Shown here: one piece after another, positions 8,885 to 16,468 of the stretch | Position numbering within the stretch: position 1 is the first letter of the stretch | How the letters are laid out: the number at the start of each line of letters is the position of its first letter | Assembly (NCBI GenBank): GCA_016794925.1 | Contig: JAEUIW010000024.1 | Coordinates: 1-40,989, forward strand | Length of the DNA stretch: 40,989 nt | Direction: 5' to 3' | DNA from: Phycisphaerae bacterium | GTDB taxonomy: Bacteria > Planctomycetota > Phycisphaerae > Phycisphaerales > UBA1924 | Made by a program: the position numbers and the translations under genes | The notes under the pieces: model-generated | What the model was told of the DNA's origin: nothing | The model's database searches: none | What the model saw: the letters and a program-made list of their open reading frames with translations, nothing else

Positions 8885-9625
8885 ATGACGTGGTCGCACC
8901 TCTGCTCACGCTGCGGCAACGACATGGCAAGGGTGGCACCCTGTCGTGAGCCGAGGCACGGCCTGTGGGTCAGATTCTGCCCCGGCTGCGGGACACCGGG
9001 TCCGGCGTGGGAGCGTGGCCGGCACCCGCTGCATCGGCTCGGCGCGTCATGCGTGCGAACGGCGTGGGCGGTGGTCGCGCTCGCGCTCCGGATCGCGCTG
9101 TGGACCGTGCTCACGGTCCTGGTCGTGCAGAGCGGGGCCGTGCTGCACGAGGACTTGCGGGTCCACGGTCTGGATGCGCTCGCGGTCGCCGATGCGTTCG
9201 TGCCGCCGGGGCCGGCCCTGAGCGACCGGGCCGCGCAGTGGTGGACCGAGGGCGAACCGGTCGCGTTGCTGCGGCTGGCGTGCGTGTGCGTGCTGGGGGG
9301 CGCGGCGCTGCGCGCGACGTTCCCGCACGTGCGGTTCCGCGTGGTGCTCGGGGTGTTTCTGGGGTTGATCGCGGGCACGACGATCGTGGCGCTCGTGCTG
9401 ATGCAGCTCGACCGTGCCGTGGCCGTGCGGCTTGATCCGGGACGCTTCCATCCGGCGGTTCACGATTCGTACTGGACCAACCCCCTGGTCGGGCCCGCGT
9501 GCATGCTGATGTTGGCCCCGGTCGGCGCGCCGCTCGGCGCGGTCGCCGCGAGCGCCTGGCGCCGCGTGCGCATCTGGCGCTGGGGACGAACGCGACGCCG
9601 GCTGCGAACGGAGCGAAACCCATGA
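8885..9625 (+). CDS. zinc-ribbon membrane protein, function unknown
   Basis: A 246-residue protein. An N-terminal zinc ribbon (CSRCGND...CREPRHGLW...CPGCG) is followed by about four hydrophobic helices: one near WAVVALALRIALWTVLTVLV, one at LLRLACVCVLGGAAL, one at GVFLGLIAGTTIVALVLM and one near CMLMLAPVGAPLGAVAASAW. It ends in an Arg-rich tail that should stay cytoplasmic. ATG 8885 is chosen because GGAG lies six bases ahead and the zinc ribbon follows at once; an ATG at 8846 has no ribosome site. The stop overlaps the next start as ATGA, so the two genes are probably translated together. I recognise no family beyond the zinc ribbon. Confidence 0.72.
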   Translation: MTWSHLCSRCGNDMARVAPCREPRHGLWVRFCPGCGTPGPAWERGRHPLHRLGASCVRTAWAVVALALRIALWTVLTVLVVQSGAVLHEDLRVHGLDALAVADAFVPPGPALSDRAAQWWTEGEPVALLRLACVCVLGGAALRATFPHVRFRVVLGVFLGLIAGTTIVALVLMQLDRAVAVRLDPGRFHPAVHDSYWTNPLVGPACMLMLAPVGAPLGAVAASAWRRVRIWRWGRTRRRLRTERNP

Positions 9626-10644
9626 TCCCTGAACACGCGCCGCGGTCGATGCCCGAAACCCAGCCCGCGGGTTCCGCTGGCCCCGCGGCGACGGCGCGGT
9701 GCCCCGAGGATCGCCTCGGGCTGATCGTCGGCGATCGGGTCTGCGCCGCGTGCGGGTTCAATCTCCACGGGCAGACGATTGTGCGCGAGCCCCATTACGC
9801 GATGCTCCTGGTGCGCTGCCCGGAATGCGGCCGGGCCGCCGCGGTGCAGGAGTATCCCCTGCTGGGGCGATGGGCGAACCGCTGGGCCGCGATCATCGCG
9901 CTCGCGTGGCTCGCGGTGGTGCTGGGTGCGGGCGTGGGGACAATCGCGGCGATGTGGGGCGCGACCATCGGCTCGGCGCGTTACGCGTCGTTCCGCCTCG
10001 GTGCCCGTATCGCCGAGCGGCAGCGTGAATTCCTGCTCGAACAGGAAGCCAAGGCCAGGCAGACACTCGAGAACGCGACACCGGGATCGGTCGTGGGAGC
10101 CCCGCCGCTCAACCGGAACAACGCTTGGGTGCTGCAGCAGGAACCGGGGCCCGAGGCGTGGATCGAAGAGAAGTGGTGGAAATCCCAGGACGGTGCGGCG
10201 TTGGTGGCCGAACTCGGCGGCCCGTTCGCGGCCCTGGACCCGGCCGCCGTCCGCCTGGTTGTTCCGCTCGCGCTGCTGGGTCTCGCCATCGGGATCGTCT
10301 GGTCCTGTCTGCTTCCGCACGTGCCGCGACGTCGGTGCGGGCTGGTCGTGCTCCCGCTGGGGACCTTGGCGGGGCTGCTCTACGCGCTCGTCCCTGACCC
10401 CGATTCGAGCCGAGGGATGTCCCAGGCCGCGGACGTCGCCGCCAGTGTGATCGGCCGCGCCGGCGGGTGGCCCGCGATGGGCTGGATTGCGATGAGCGCC
10501 GCGGCGGGATCGCTGGTGGGGCGGCCGATCGTGCGGCTGGCTCTGCGGCTGCTGCTCCCGCCCCGGTTGCGGGCGAGTTTCGGCATCTTGTGGTCGTGCG
10601 ACGGACTGCCGATGCCCCGGCCGGCGCTCGGCCCGCGCCGCTAG
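9622..10644 (+). CDS. zinc-ribbon membrane protein, partner of the preceding gene
   Basis: A 340-residue protein sharing the plan of its upstream neighbour. An N-terminal zinc ribbon (CAACGFNLHG...VRCPECGR, about residues 39-72) is followed by hydrophobic segments WAAIIALAWLAVVLGAGVGT, LVVPLALLGLAIGIVWSCL, GLVVLPLGTLAGLLYALV and GWIAMSAAAGSLVGRPIVRL. A soluble loop of about 100 residues lies between the first and second helices. The CxxCGfnLhG ribbon recurs in many planctomycete membrane proteins of unknown role. The start is fixed by the ATGA overlap with the preceding gene. Its TAG stop sits on the same CTAG as the stop of the convergent gene. Confidence 0.75.
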   Translation: MIPEHAPRSMPETQPAGSAGPAATARCPEDRLGLIVGDRVCAACGFNLHGQTIVREPHYAMLLVRCPECGRAAAVQEYPLLGRWANRWAAIIALAWLAVVLGAGVGTIAAMWGATIGSARYASFRLGARIAERQREFLLEQEAKARQTLENATPGSVVGAPPLNRNNAWVLQQEPGPEAWIEEKWWKSQDGAALVAELGGPFAALDPAAVRLVVPLALLGLAIGIVWSCLLPHVPRRRCGLVVLPLGTLAGLLYALVPDPDSSRGMSQAADVAASVIGRAGGWPAMGWIAMSAAAGSLVGRPIVRLALRLLLPPRLRASFGILWSCDGLPMPRPALGPRR

Positions 10645-11828
10645 CGTGAGGACGCGACGGCCACGATGACACCGACGACAACCAGGACCGCCAGCACCAG
10701 CAGCGCGATCTTGGCGACGGACCAGGGGCGATCCCCCTGCACCTCGCCCGTGCGCGCGTTGACGATGAACCGGAACACGGTGTTGTTGAACCGGTACGCC
10801 GACACCCACACGGGCAACAAGACATGCTTGAACCTGATGTTCGAATAGCGCGGGTTCATCGAGTCGATCCGCTGTTCGTCCCCGCCGATGTCCGCCCGGA
10901 CGGACTCCTCGATGGTCGGGCGCATGATGCCGCACGCAACGCCGAACCCTTCCTTCAGGTCGATCTGGTAGGTCTCCGCGCGAAAGCCGGCCAGGTACGA
11001 CTCCTCATATCCCGTGGCGTCGGTCAGGTCCCACGGCTCGAGCGCGTCGAGGATCGGGGCCGGCAGCGAGCGCGTCGCCAGCACGAGAACGTCATCGAAC
11101 GTGTTCTCCACGACGCCCGAAGCCCGGCTCCATCGCACGTGCCGAACCTGTCGCGTCCGCACCTGGGGCTTGCCGTTGACCATCACGGTTTCCGTATGCG
11201 TGACGTAGTACGCGTCGCCGCGCTGACCGGTGTACGGGGTTCGTGCTTCCGCGTCATAGGTCCACGCGGGCAGGTAGATGCCCGAGATCGACGCGTCGAG
11301 GAACGCCGCTCTCCTGAATCCACCCGGCGCGAACCACCGGGAGGCCACCCATCCGCGGAACAGCTCGACCGCCCGATCCCGCGTGATCGCGAAGGGCAGC
11401 ACGGCGTTGGGCCGAATCCGCGAGGCGCCGGACTCGCTCGCGACGACCGGAGATCCGCAGAACGGGCACGAGCCGGCGCTGGTGTTGGGAGGAAGGTCCA
11501 CCTCCGCCGCGCACGAATCGCACCGGATCGTCGCCGCGTGCGTCCGGGGCGCCTCCTGCTCAAGCCGCGCAAGAGCCTGCTCGAAGTCGAGTTCGCGCAC
11601 GGGCTCCCCGGACTCGGGCACGGCGTTCGCATGGCCGCAGTGCGAGCACCGGAGCACGCGGGTGCCGGGCTCGAACTCCAGCCGTGCCCCGCACTGACCG
11701 CAGGGGAACCTTCGAACGCCGGCCCCCGGCGCCGGCGCGCCGAGCGATGGGGCCCCGTCGGCGGTCGCGCCGGGAGACGAGGCGGGCTCAGACTCGGACT
11801 GGGGGCCTGATGGAAGCATCGAGCTCAT
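10641..11828 (-). CDS. YdjG-like double zinc-ribbon protein with C-terminal membrane anchor
   Basis: A 395-residue protein. After a Pro/Ala-rich start it has a TFIIB-type zinc ribbon (CGQCGARLEFEPG...CSHCGHAN) and a second ribbon (CDSCAAEVDLPPN...CPFCGSPVV). A beta-rich region follows (YLPAWTYDAEARTPYTGQRGD), then one C-terminal transmembrane helix (IALLVLAVLVVVGVIVAVA). This architecture matches Bacillus subtilis YdjG; homologues are often mislabelled as helicases or replication proteins. In B. subtilis ydjG lies in an operon with a PspA paralogue and the SPFH protein YdjI, linked to envelope stress. Here the SPFH gene lies 15 bases upstream and no PspA is present. The envelope-stress role is inference from that analogy. 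Confidence 0.78.
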   Translation of the reverse strand: MSSMLPSGPQSESEPASSPGATADGAPSLGAPAPGAGVRRFPCGQCGARLEFEPGTRVLRCSHCGHANAVPESGEPVRELDFEQALARLEQEAPRTHAATIRCDSCAAEVDLPPNTSAGSCPFCGSPVVASESGASRIRPNAVLPFAITRDRAVELFRGWVASRWFAPGGFRRAAFLDASISGIYLPAWTYDAEARTPYTGQRGDAYYVTHTETVMVNGKPQVRTRQVRHVRWSRASGVVENTFDDVLVLATRSLPAPILDALEPWDLTDATGYEESYLAGFRAETYQIDLKEGFGVACGIMRPTIEESVRADIGGDEQRIDSMNPRYSNIRFKHVLLPVWVSAYRFNNTVFRFIVNARTGEVQGDRPWSVAKIALLVLAVLVVVGVIVAVASSR

Positions 11829-11843
11829 TCGCGTGCGGCAGGA

Positions 11844-12953
11844 TCACGCCTGAGGCGGCAACGGCGGAGGCGCGGCGGAGAACAGTCCCGCCAATTCGAC
11901 CACTTCTCCCGCCGGAACCCAGTTCGTCATCCCCTGCCTCCAGACGAGCGTCGAGCGGCCGATCTCACCCGACGCGGCCTTGGCGCGGATCAGGTTGATT
12001 TCGAAGGGACCGGCCTGCTGATTGTTGACGGCGACAAAGAACGAGACCGACGCGGGCAAGGGGGGCGGCGAACCGGGCCCTGCCGGCGCGGACGCCGGTC
12101 CTGGTGACGCCAACTGCCCCATGGTGCCGGCGAACACGTTGCCCAGCCCCATGCCCACGACCGTCCCCGCCGCGCCGGGGTTCTTTGCCGCGTCCCGGAT
12201 CGCATCGGCGGCCTGAAATTTCGCATAAGAATCAAGGTTCCCCAGCACGCCCATGCTCGACCGCTTGTCCAGGGCCGCCTCGACCTCCTCCGGCAGCGAG
12301 ACATTCTCGATCAGCAGCTTGGGGAGCTCAAGGCCGTACTTTTCGAACTCGGCTCGCATCGGGCCCGCGAGCACTTCCCCGAGTCTCCCGTAATTGCCGG
12401 CCATGTCGAGAAGCGGGATTTTGGCCTGACCGACGCCGTCGGCGAACTGGGTCACGATCAGGTTGCGCAGCTGCCCGGTGATTTCCTCGGTCGTGAACCG
12501 GTTATCGGTGCCGACAATGGTCTTGAGAAAAAGCCCGGGGTCCTTGACCCGCATGGTGTACGTGCCGAATGCCCGAATCCGCACGGGGCCGAACTCGGGA
12601 TCGCGCACCATGATCGGGTTCATTGTCCCCCACTTCAGATCCGTGAATGTCCGGGTGGAGACGTAGTACACCTCGGCTTTGAACGGCGACTCGAATCCGT
12701 ACTTCCACCCCTTCAACGTCGCCAGAATGGGCAGGTTCTGCGTTGACAGCGTGTGGGTGCCCGGACCGAACACGTCCGCCAGTTGGCCCTCATTGACCAC
12801 GCAGGCAGCCTGGCCCTCGCGGACCACGAGCTTGGCGCCGTGCTTGATCTCGTTGTTGTACCGATCGAACCGGTAGACGATGGTGTTGCTCGTATCGTCC
12901 AGCCACTGGACGATGTCGATCAACTCACCCTTCAGCTTGCTCCAGATGTCCAT
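11844..12953 (-). CDS. SPFH-domain protein (YdjI-like) with C-terminal GYF_2-type domain
   Basis: A 369-residue protein. Residues 15-260 match the SPFH (band-7) family of the YdjI branch: an early VVREGQAACVVNEGQLADVF, GPGTHTLSTQNLP, and later LLIENVSLPEEVEAALDKRSSMGVLG. A small-residue linker (AGTVVGMGLGNVFAGTM, then a Pro-rich run) leads to a GYF_2-like module at about 308-362 (QAGPFEINLIRAKAASGEI, TLVWRQGMTNWVPAGE) that probably binds a peptide. SPFH proteins form oligomeric scaffolds on membranes. There is no obvious transmembrane helix, so docking to the downstream YdjG-like anchor is likely (inference). The two genes almost certainly form one transcript. Confidence 0.85.
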   Translation of the reverse strand: MDIWSKLKGELIDIVQWLDDTSNTIVYRFDRYNNEIKHGAKLVVREGQAACVVNEGQLADVFGPGTHTLSTQNLPILATLKGWKYGFESPFKAEVYYVSTRTFTDLKWGTMNPIMVRDPEFGPVRIRAFGTYTMRVKDPGLFLKTIVGTDNRFTTEEITGQLRNLIVTQFADGVGQAKIPLLDMAGNYGRLGEVLAGPMRAEFEKYGLELPKLLIENVSLPEEVEAALDKRSSMGVLGNLDSYAKFQAADAIRDAAKNPGAAGTVVGMGLGNVFAGTMGQLASPGPASAPAGPGSPPPLPASVSFFVAVNNQQAGPFEINLIRAKAASGEIGRSTLVWRQGMTNWVPAGEVVELAGLFSAAPPPLPPQA

Positions 12954-13136
12954 CGCGGGCGTCCTCCTCGGGACCGGCCCCGCGCGACGCGCCGGGTGCC
13001 CCGTCCGGGGTATGTTGTTCGGAACATCGTACTCGGCTTTCGCTCCGGTCCCACCGAGAGCCCAACCGAACCCGACCCTCCCGGTCCGAGGATCCCGCTA
13101 CGCTCCGCGAAGGGAAGGTGAATCCGGAGCCCGATC

Positions 13137-14483
13137 ATGCGTGTCACAATGCTCGCTCTCTGCGCTCTGCTGGTTCCACTCTTGGGCCTAGGGGCCGACG
13201 AACCGCCACCCCCCCCGGCAAAGCGCCCGAGCTGGGTGGTGGTGCACTGCGGCACGCTGTTGGCCGTGCCCGGGCGTGCCCCGGTCCGCGAGTCGAGCGT
13301 CCTCATCAAGGACGGGCGGGTGGTCGAAATCCGCGCCGGGTACGCGGACCCCGCCGGAGTCATCGGGACCGACGCGACCGGCGCCGAGGTCAGGACTGTT
13401 GACCTCAAGGACCGATTCGTTCTGCCCGGACTGATCGACTGCCACACCCACCTGACCATGGAATTCAGCGCGGACATCCGCCTGCGGATGGTGCAGGAGA
13501 GCGACGCCACCGCCGCCCTCCGCGGCGCCCACGCGGCCGGTCGCACGCTCGATGCCGGCTTCACCACCGTCCGCGACCTCGGGTCGGTCGGCGAAGCAGG
13601 ATTCGCGCTCCGCGACGCCATCGAGCGGGGGGACATCCCCGGCCCGCGCGTGCTCGAGGCCGGCCACGCCATCAGCCCCACCGGCGGGCACGCCGATTCC
13701 ACCCTCGGCTACCGCGAGGACGTCTTCGCGATCCCCGGCTTCATGCAGGGGATCGCCGACGGCGCCGACGCCTGCCGCGCCGCCGTGCGCGCGCAGGTCA
13801 AGCGCAGCGCCGACGTCATCAAGCTCACGGCCACCGGCGGCGTGCTGAGCAACACCGCAGCCGGCATGGAGCAGCAGTTCTTCGAAGACGAGCTCCGCGC
13901 GATCGTCGAGACCGGGCACCTGCTCGGGCGCAGGGTCGCGGCCCACGCCCACGGCGCTCGCGGAATCAAGGCCGCGCTGCGCGCCGGCGTCGATTCCATC
14001 GAGCACGGCACGTACCTCGACGACGAGGCGATCGCGTTGTTCAAGGAAAGAGGCGCGTACCTCGTGCCCACGATCCTCGCCGGAAAAACCGTCGAGGAGA
14101 ACGCCATGCGCGAGGGGTACTACCCGGCCCCCGTCGCGGCCAAGGCCAGGCTTGTCGGGCCGGTTATCCAGGCCGCATTCGGGCGCGCGTACAAGGCCGG
14201 GGTCAAGATCGCGTTCGGCACCGACTCGGGCGTCAGCCCGCACGGTCAGAACGCCCGAGAATTTCAATTCATGGTGGACGCAGGCATGCCCGCGTCCGAG
14301 GCGATTGTCGCGGCGACGGTCAACGCCGCTGAGTTGCTGGGCCGATCCTCCGAATTGGGCACGCTCGAGCCGGGAAAGCGCGCGGACCTCATCGCCACCG
14401 ATGGTGATCCGACCGCCGACATCTCCCAACTCCGCCGCGTCAGCTTTGTCATGAAGGACGGCGTGACGTACAAGGTGCGATAA
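13137..14483 (+). CDS. exported metal-dependent amidohydrolase (Xaa-Pro dipeptidase/imidazolonepropionase-like)
   Basis: A 448-residue protein with a signal peptide (residues 1-20) followed by a proline stretch. The amidohydrolase TIM barrel is complete: GLIDCHTHLTMEF with metal ligands H103 and H105, VIKLTATGGVLS with the bridging Lys, VAAHAHGARGI, DSIEHGTYLD, and FGTDSGVSPHG with the final Asp. The end PGKRADLIATDGDPTADISQ is the usual closing beta domain. Relatives hydrolyse Xaa-Pro or Xaa-Arg dipeptides and other amides in the periplasm; the substrate is not predictable. ATG 13137 follows GGAG at a good distance. It is divergent from the SPFH gene across 183 bases. Confidence 0.88.
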   Translation: MRVTMLALCALLVPLLGLGADEPPPPPAKRPSWVVVHCGTLLAVPGRAPVRESSVLIKDGRVVEIRAGYADPAGVIGTDATGAEVRTVDLKDRFVLPGLIDCHTHLTMEFSADIRLRMVQESDATAALRGAHAAGRTLDAGFTTVRDLGSVGEAGFALRDAIERGDIPGPRVLEAGHAISPTGGHADSTLGYREDVFAIPGFMQGIADGADACRAAVRAQVKRSADVIKLTATGGVLSNTAAGMEQQFFEDELRAIVETGHLLGRRVAAHAHGARGIKAALRAGVDSIEHGTYLDDEAIALFKERGAYLVPTILAGKTVEENAMREGYYPAPVAAKARLVGPVIQAAFGRAYKAGVKIAFGTDSGVSPHGQNAREFQFMVDAGMPASEAIVAATVNAAELLGRSSELGTLEPGKRADLIATDGDPTADISQLRRVSFVMKDGVTYKVR

Positions 14484-14520
14484 GTCGAGACCGGGTACGA
14501 ATGGTCCACCGACTGCGCGT

Positions 14521-14564
14521 ACCGAAGGCGGACCCGTTTGTGCGGCATGGCGCAACCCTTCGGT
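14521..14564 (+). other. two-tier hairpin in the leader of a small ORF pair
   Basis: ACCGAAGG (14521-14528) pairs with CCTTCGGT (14557-14564). Inside it TTGTGC (14538-14543) pairs with GCGCAA (14550-14555), allowing one G-U. No T-run follows, so it is not a standard terminator for the amidohydrolase gene. It lies 44 bases before a possible small start codon at 14608 and could be an RNA leader structure. Confidence 0.4.
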
Positions 14565-14607
14565 TCAGAAGGACTTGCACGGCTCGAACGGTTCGCTCGA
14601 TTAACTG

Positions 14608-14766
14608 ATGAAAACGGGAGAAACGGTCAAGTCGGACCCCCTTTCGGACGATGAACAGGTCGAGCATGACTCATCGGACCCGGTGAGGCGACCGCCTGGA
14701 GTCGGGCGGGCGTATGAAAACGAGGGCGCGCGGGCCGCGCGGACCGGAGCGGGAAGGCACACATGA
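14608..14766 (+). CDS. possible 52-residue small protein, unknown
   Basis: A short frame beginning MKTGETVKSDPLSDDEQVEH and ending in an Arg/Ala-rich tail. Support: the acidic, low-Arg first half is unlike the Arg/Pro/Ala-rich shadow frames elsewhere, and its TGA overlaps the ATG of the next gene as ATGA. Against: it is short, its second half looks like random GC-rich translation, and no clear ribosome site precedes it. No family is recognised. Confidence 0.35.
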   Translation: MKTGETVKSDPLSDDEQVEHDSSDPVRRPPGVGRAYENEGARAARTGAGRHT

Positions 14767-15053
14767 ACGCAGATATGTTGGACGGGATGGGCGCGGCGGA
14801 TGCGCGCCCAAACAGGGGGATCGCGCGCACCGAACTTGAGGCCGCACGAGCCCTGCTCGCCGCCCACCGGCGCGAGCAGGACGAGGTTCTGGACGTCGTC
14901 GCCGAGCGCATGCTCGCCGCTCTTGCCCGTGAGGAATCGCGCGCGCAGGGCGAGCGCCGCCCCCGCCGCGGAACGACCCTCGCCCGCGCCAGCATGGGCG
15001 GAACCGTCGAATTGCGGGTGCGCGCGCACGCCCCGCTCGCGCTGAGCGTGTGA
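14763..15053 (+). CDS. small helical hypothetical protein
   Basis: A 96-residue protein, probably real. GGGAAGG lies about six bases before ATG 14763, and the middle (ELEAARALLAAHRREQDEVL, then AERMLAALARE) reads as a charged amphipathic helix or coiled coil. A basic linker and a short strand-like end (GTVELRVRAHAPLALSV) follow. No signal peptide or known motif is visible. It sits between the amidohydrolase and the FIST gene in the same direction, 58 bases ahead of the latter, so it may be co-transcribed with it. Confidence 0.5.
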   Translation: MNADMLDGMGAADARPNRGIARTELEAARALLAAHRREQDEVLDVVAERMLAALAREESRAQGERRPRRGTTLARASMGGTVELRVRAHAPLALSV

Positions 15054-15111
15054 TCCGCCCGGCGCGCGCGGATCGGCGCGCCGCGATGGGTCGGCGCGCT
15101 ACAGTCGCGCG

Positions 15112-16407
15112 ATGGAGCCAGGCACGCCAGGGGCCCCGGTGCGTTTCGTTTCCGCGCTGTCGGGGCATCTCGATCCCGCCGCCGCGGCCGAGCACGTGTC
15201 CGAGCGGTGCGGCGAGGCCCTGGGCGGCTCGCCGGTCGATCTCGCGTTCCTCTTTGTCTCGCGGCCCCATGCCCTGGCGCTGCCGGGCATCGCGCTGACG
15301 ATCCGCCGCCGCCTCGGCGTCCGCTGCCTCGCGGCCCTCTCGGCCGAAGCGATCGTGGGCGGGGAAGTCGAGCTGGAGAACGCGGCGGGCGTTTCACTCC
15401 TGGCGGCGCGGCTCCCCGGAGTCGGGATCACGCCGTTCGCTCTGGACGACCTGCCCCCCGTTCGTGACGAGAACGACGAACGTCTCGATGCGTTCGCCCG
15501 ACTTGCCGGCCTCGGGCCGGCCAGCCGCGGCACCTTTCTCTTCGCCGACCCTTTCAGTGTTCCCATCAACACGCTCCTGCCCGCGGTCGCGCGCGCGCAG
15601 CGGCTGCACCGGCACCCGGACGAACGGCTCCCTGTTCCGCCGGTCCTCGGCGGGCTCGCTTCCGCCGCGCACGCGCCGGGTGAGAACGTGCTGATCCTGA
15701 ACGACCGGGTCCTCAACAGCGGGGGCATCGGGATCAGCCTGACGGGGCCGATCCGCGTCGAGCCGATCGTGTCGCAGGGTTGCCGCGGCTTCGGACCGAC
15801 CTTCATCGTCACCGCGGCCAAGGGGCAGATCATCCGCGGGCTGGGCGGCCGACCCGCCGCGGAGGCGCTGCATCAGGCGGTCGAGTCGCTCCGCGAGCAG
15901 GATCGCGCGCTGCTGAGCAAGGGCCTCATGCTCGGACGCGTCGTCAACGAGTACAAGGACCGCTTCGGGCGCGACGATTTCCTGATCCGCGCCATCATGG
16001 CCATCGACCGGGATTCGGGCGCCCTGGCCGTCAACGACCTCCTCCGGGTCGGACAGACGGTGCGGTTCCACCTCCGCGACGCACGCACCGCCGACGAGGA
16101 CCTCGCCATGCTCCTGGACAAGCAGAAACTCGATGCGCCCCCGGACGCCGCGCTGCTCTTCACCTGCAACGGTCGCGGCACGCGCCTCTTCGATCGCCCC
16201 CACCACGACGCCTCCGCGGTGGCCCGGGCTCTCTCCCTTCCGGAGAGCGGCGAGGAACGCGCCAAGGGCGGGTACCAGGTCGAGCGGGGGGAGCGGCCGC
16301 CGCTACCCCTGGCGGGGTTCTTTGCCGCGGGAGAGATCGGACCCGTTGGCGACAGCGTCTTTGTCCACGGACACACCGCGTGCGTAGCGGTATTCCGGCG
16401 CGAGTAG
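15112..16407 (+). CDS. FIST N/C domain sensor-like protein
   Basis: A 431-residue soluble protein with FIST_N followed by FIST_C. The first half shows the repeated strand/helix pattern VDLAFLFVSRPHAL, LGVRCLAALSAEAIVGG and GTFLFADPF. The second half shows GCRGFGPTFIVTAAKGQIIRGLGG, then VVNEYKDRFGRDDFLIRAIM, ALLFTCNGRGTRLF and GFFAAGEIGPVG. FIST proteins are thought to bind small ligands such as amino acids as sensory modules, sometimes fused to signalling domains. Here it stands alone with no output domain. ATG 15112 is the only start that keeps the first strand. It converges with the 676-residue gene, 61 bases away. Confidence 0.88.
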   Translation: MEPGTPGAPVRFVSALSGHLDPAAAAEHVSERCGEALGGSPVDLAFLFVSRPHALALPGIALTIRRRLGVRCLAALSAEAIVGGEVELENAAGVSLLAARLPGVGITPFALDDLPPVRDENDERLDAFARLAGLGPASRGTFLFADPFSVPINTLLPAVARAQRLHRHPDERLPVPPVLGGLASAAHAPGENVLILNDRVLNSGGIGISLTGPIRVEPIVSQGCRGFGPTFIVTAAKGQIIRGLGGRPAAEALHQAVESLREQDRALLSKGLMLGRVVNEYKDRFGRDDFLIRAIMAIDRDSGALAVNDLLRVGQTVRFHLRDARTADEDLAMLLDKQKLDAPPDAALLFTCNGRGTRLFDRPHHDASAVARALSLPESGEERAKGGYQVERGERPPLPLAGFFAAGEIGPVGDSVFVHGHTACVAVFRRE

Positions 16408-16468
16408 CCGCGCACCCCACCCGAAACGCCGAGCGTCTCCCCGGCGAGCGGGCCGCCAATCGCGTCGG

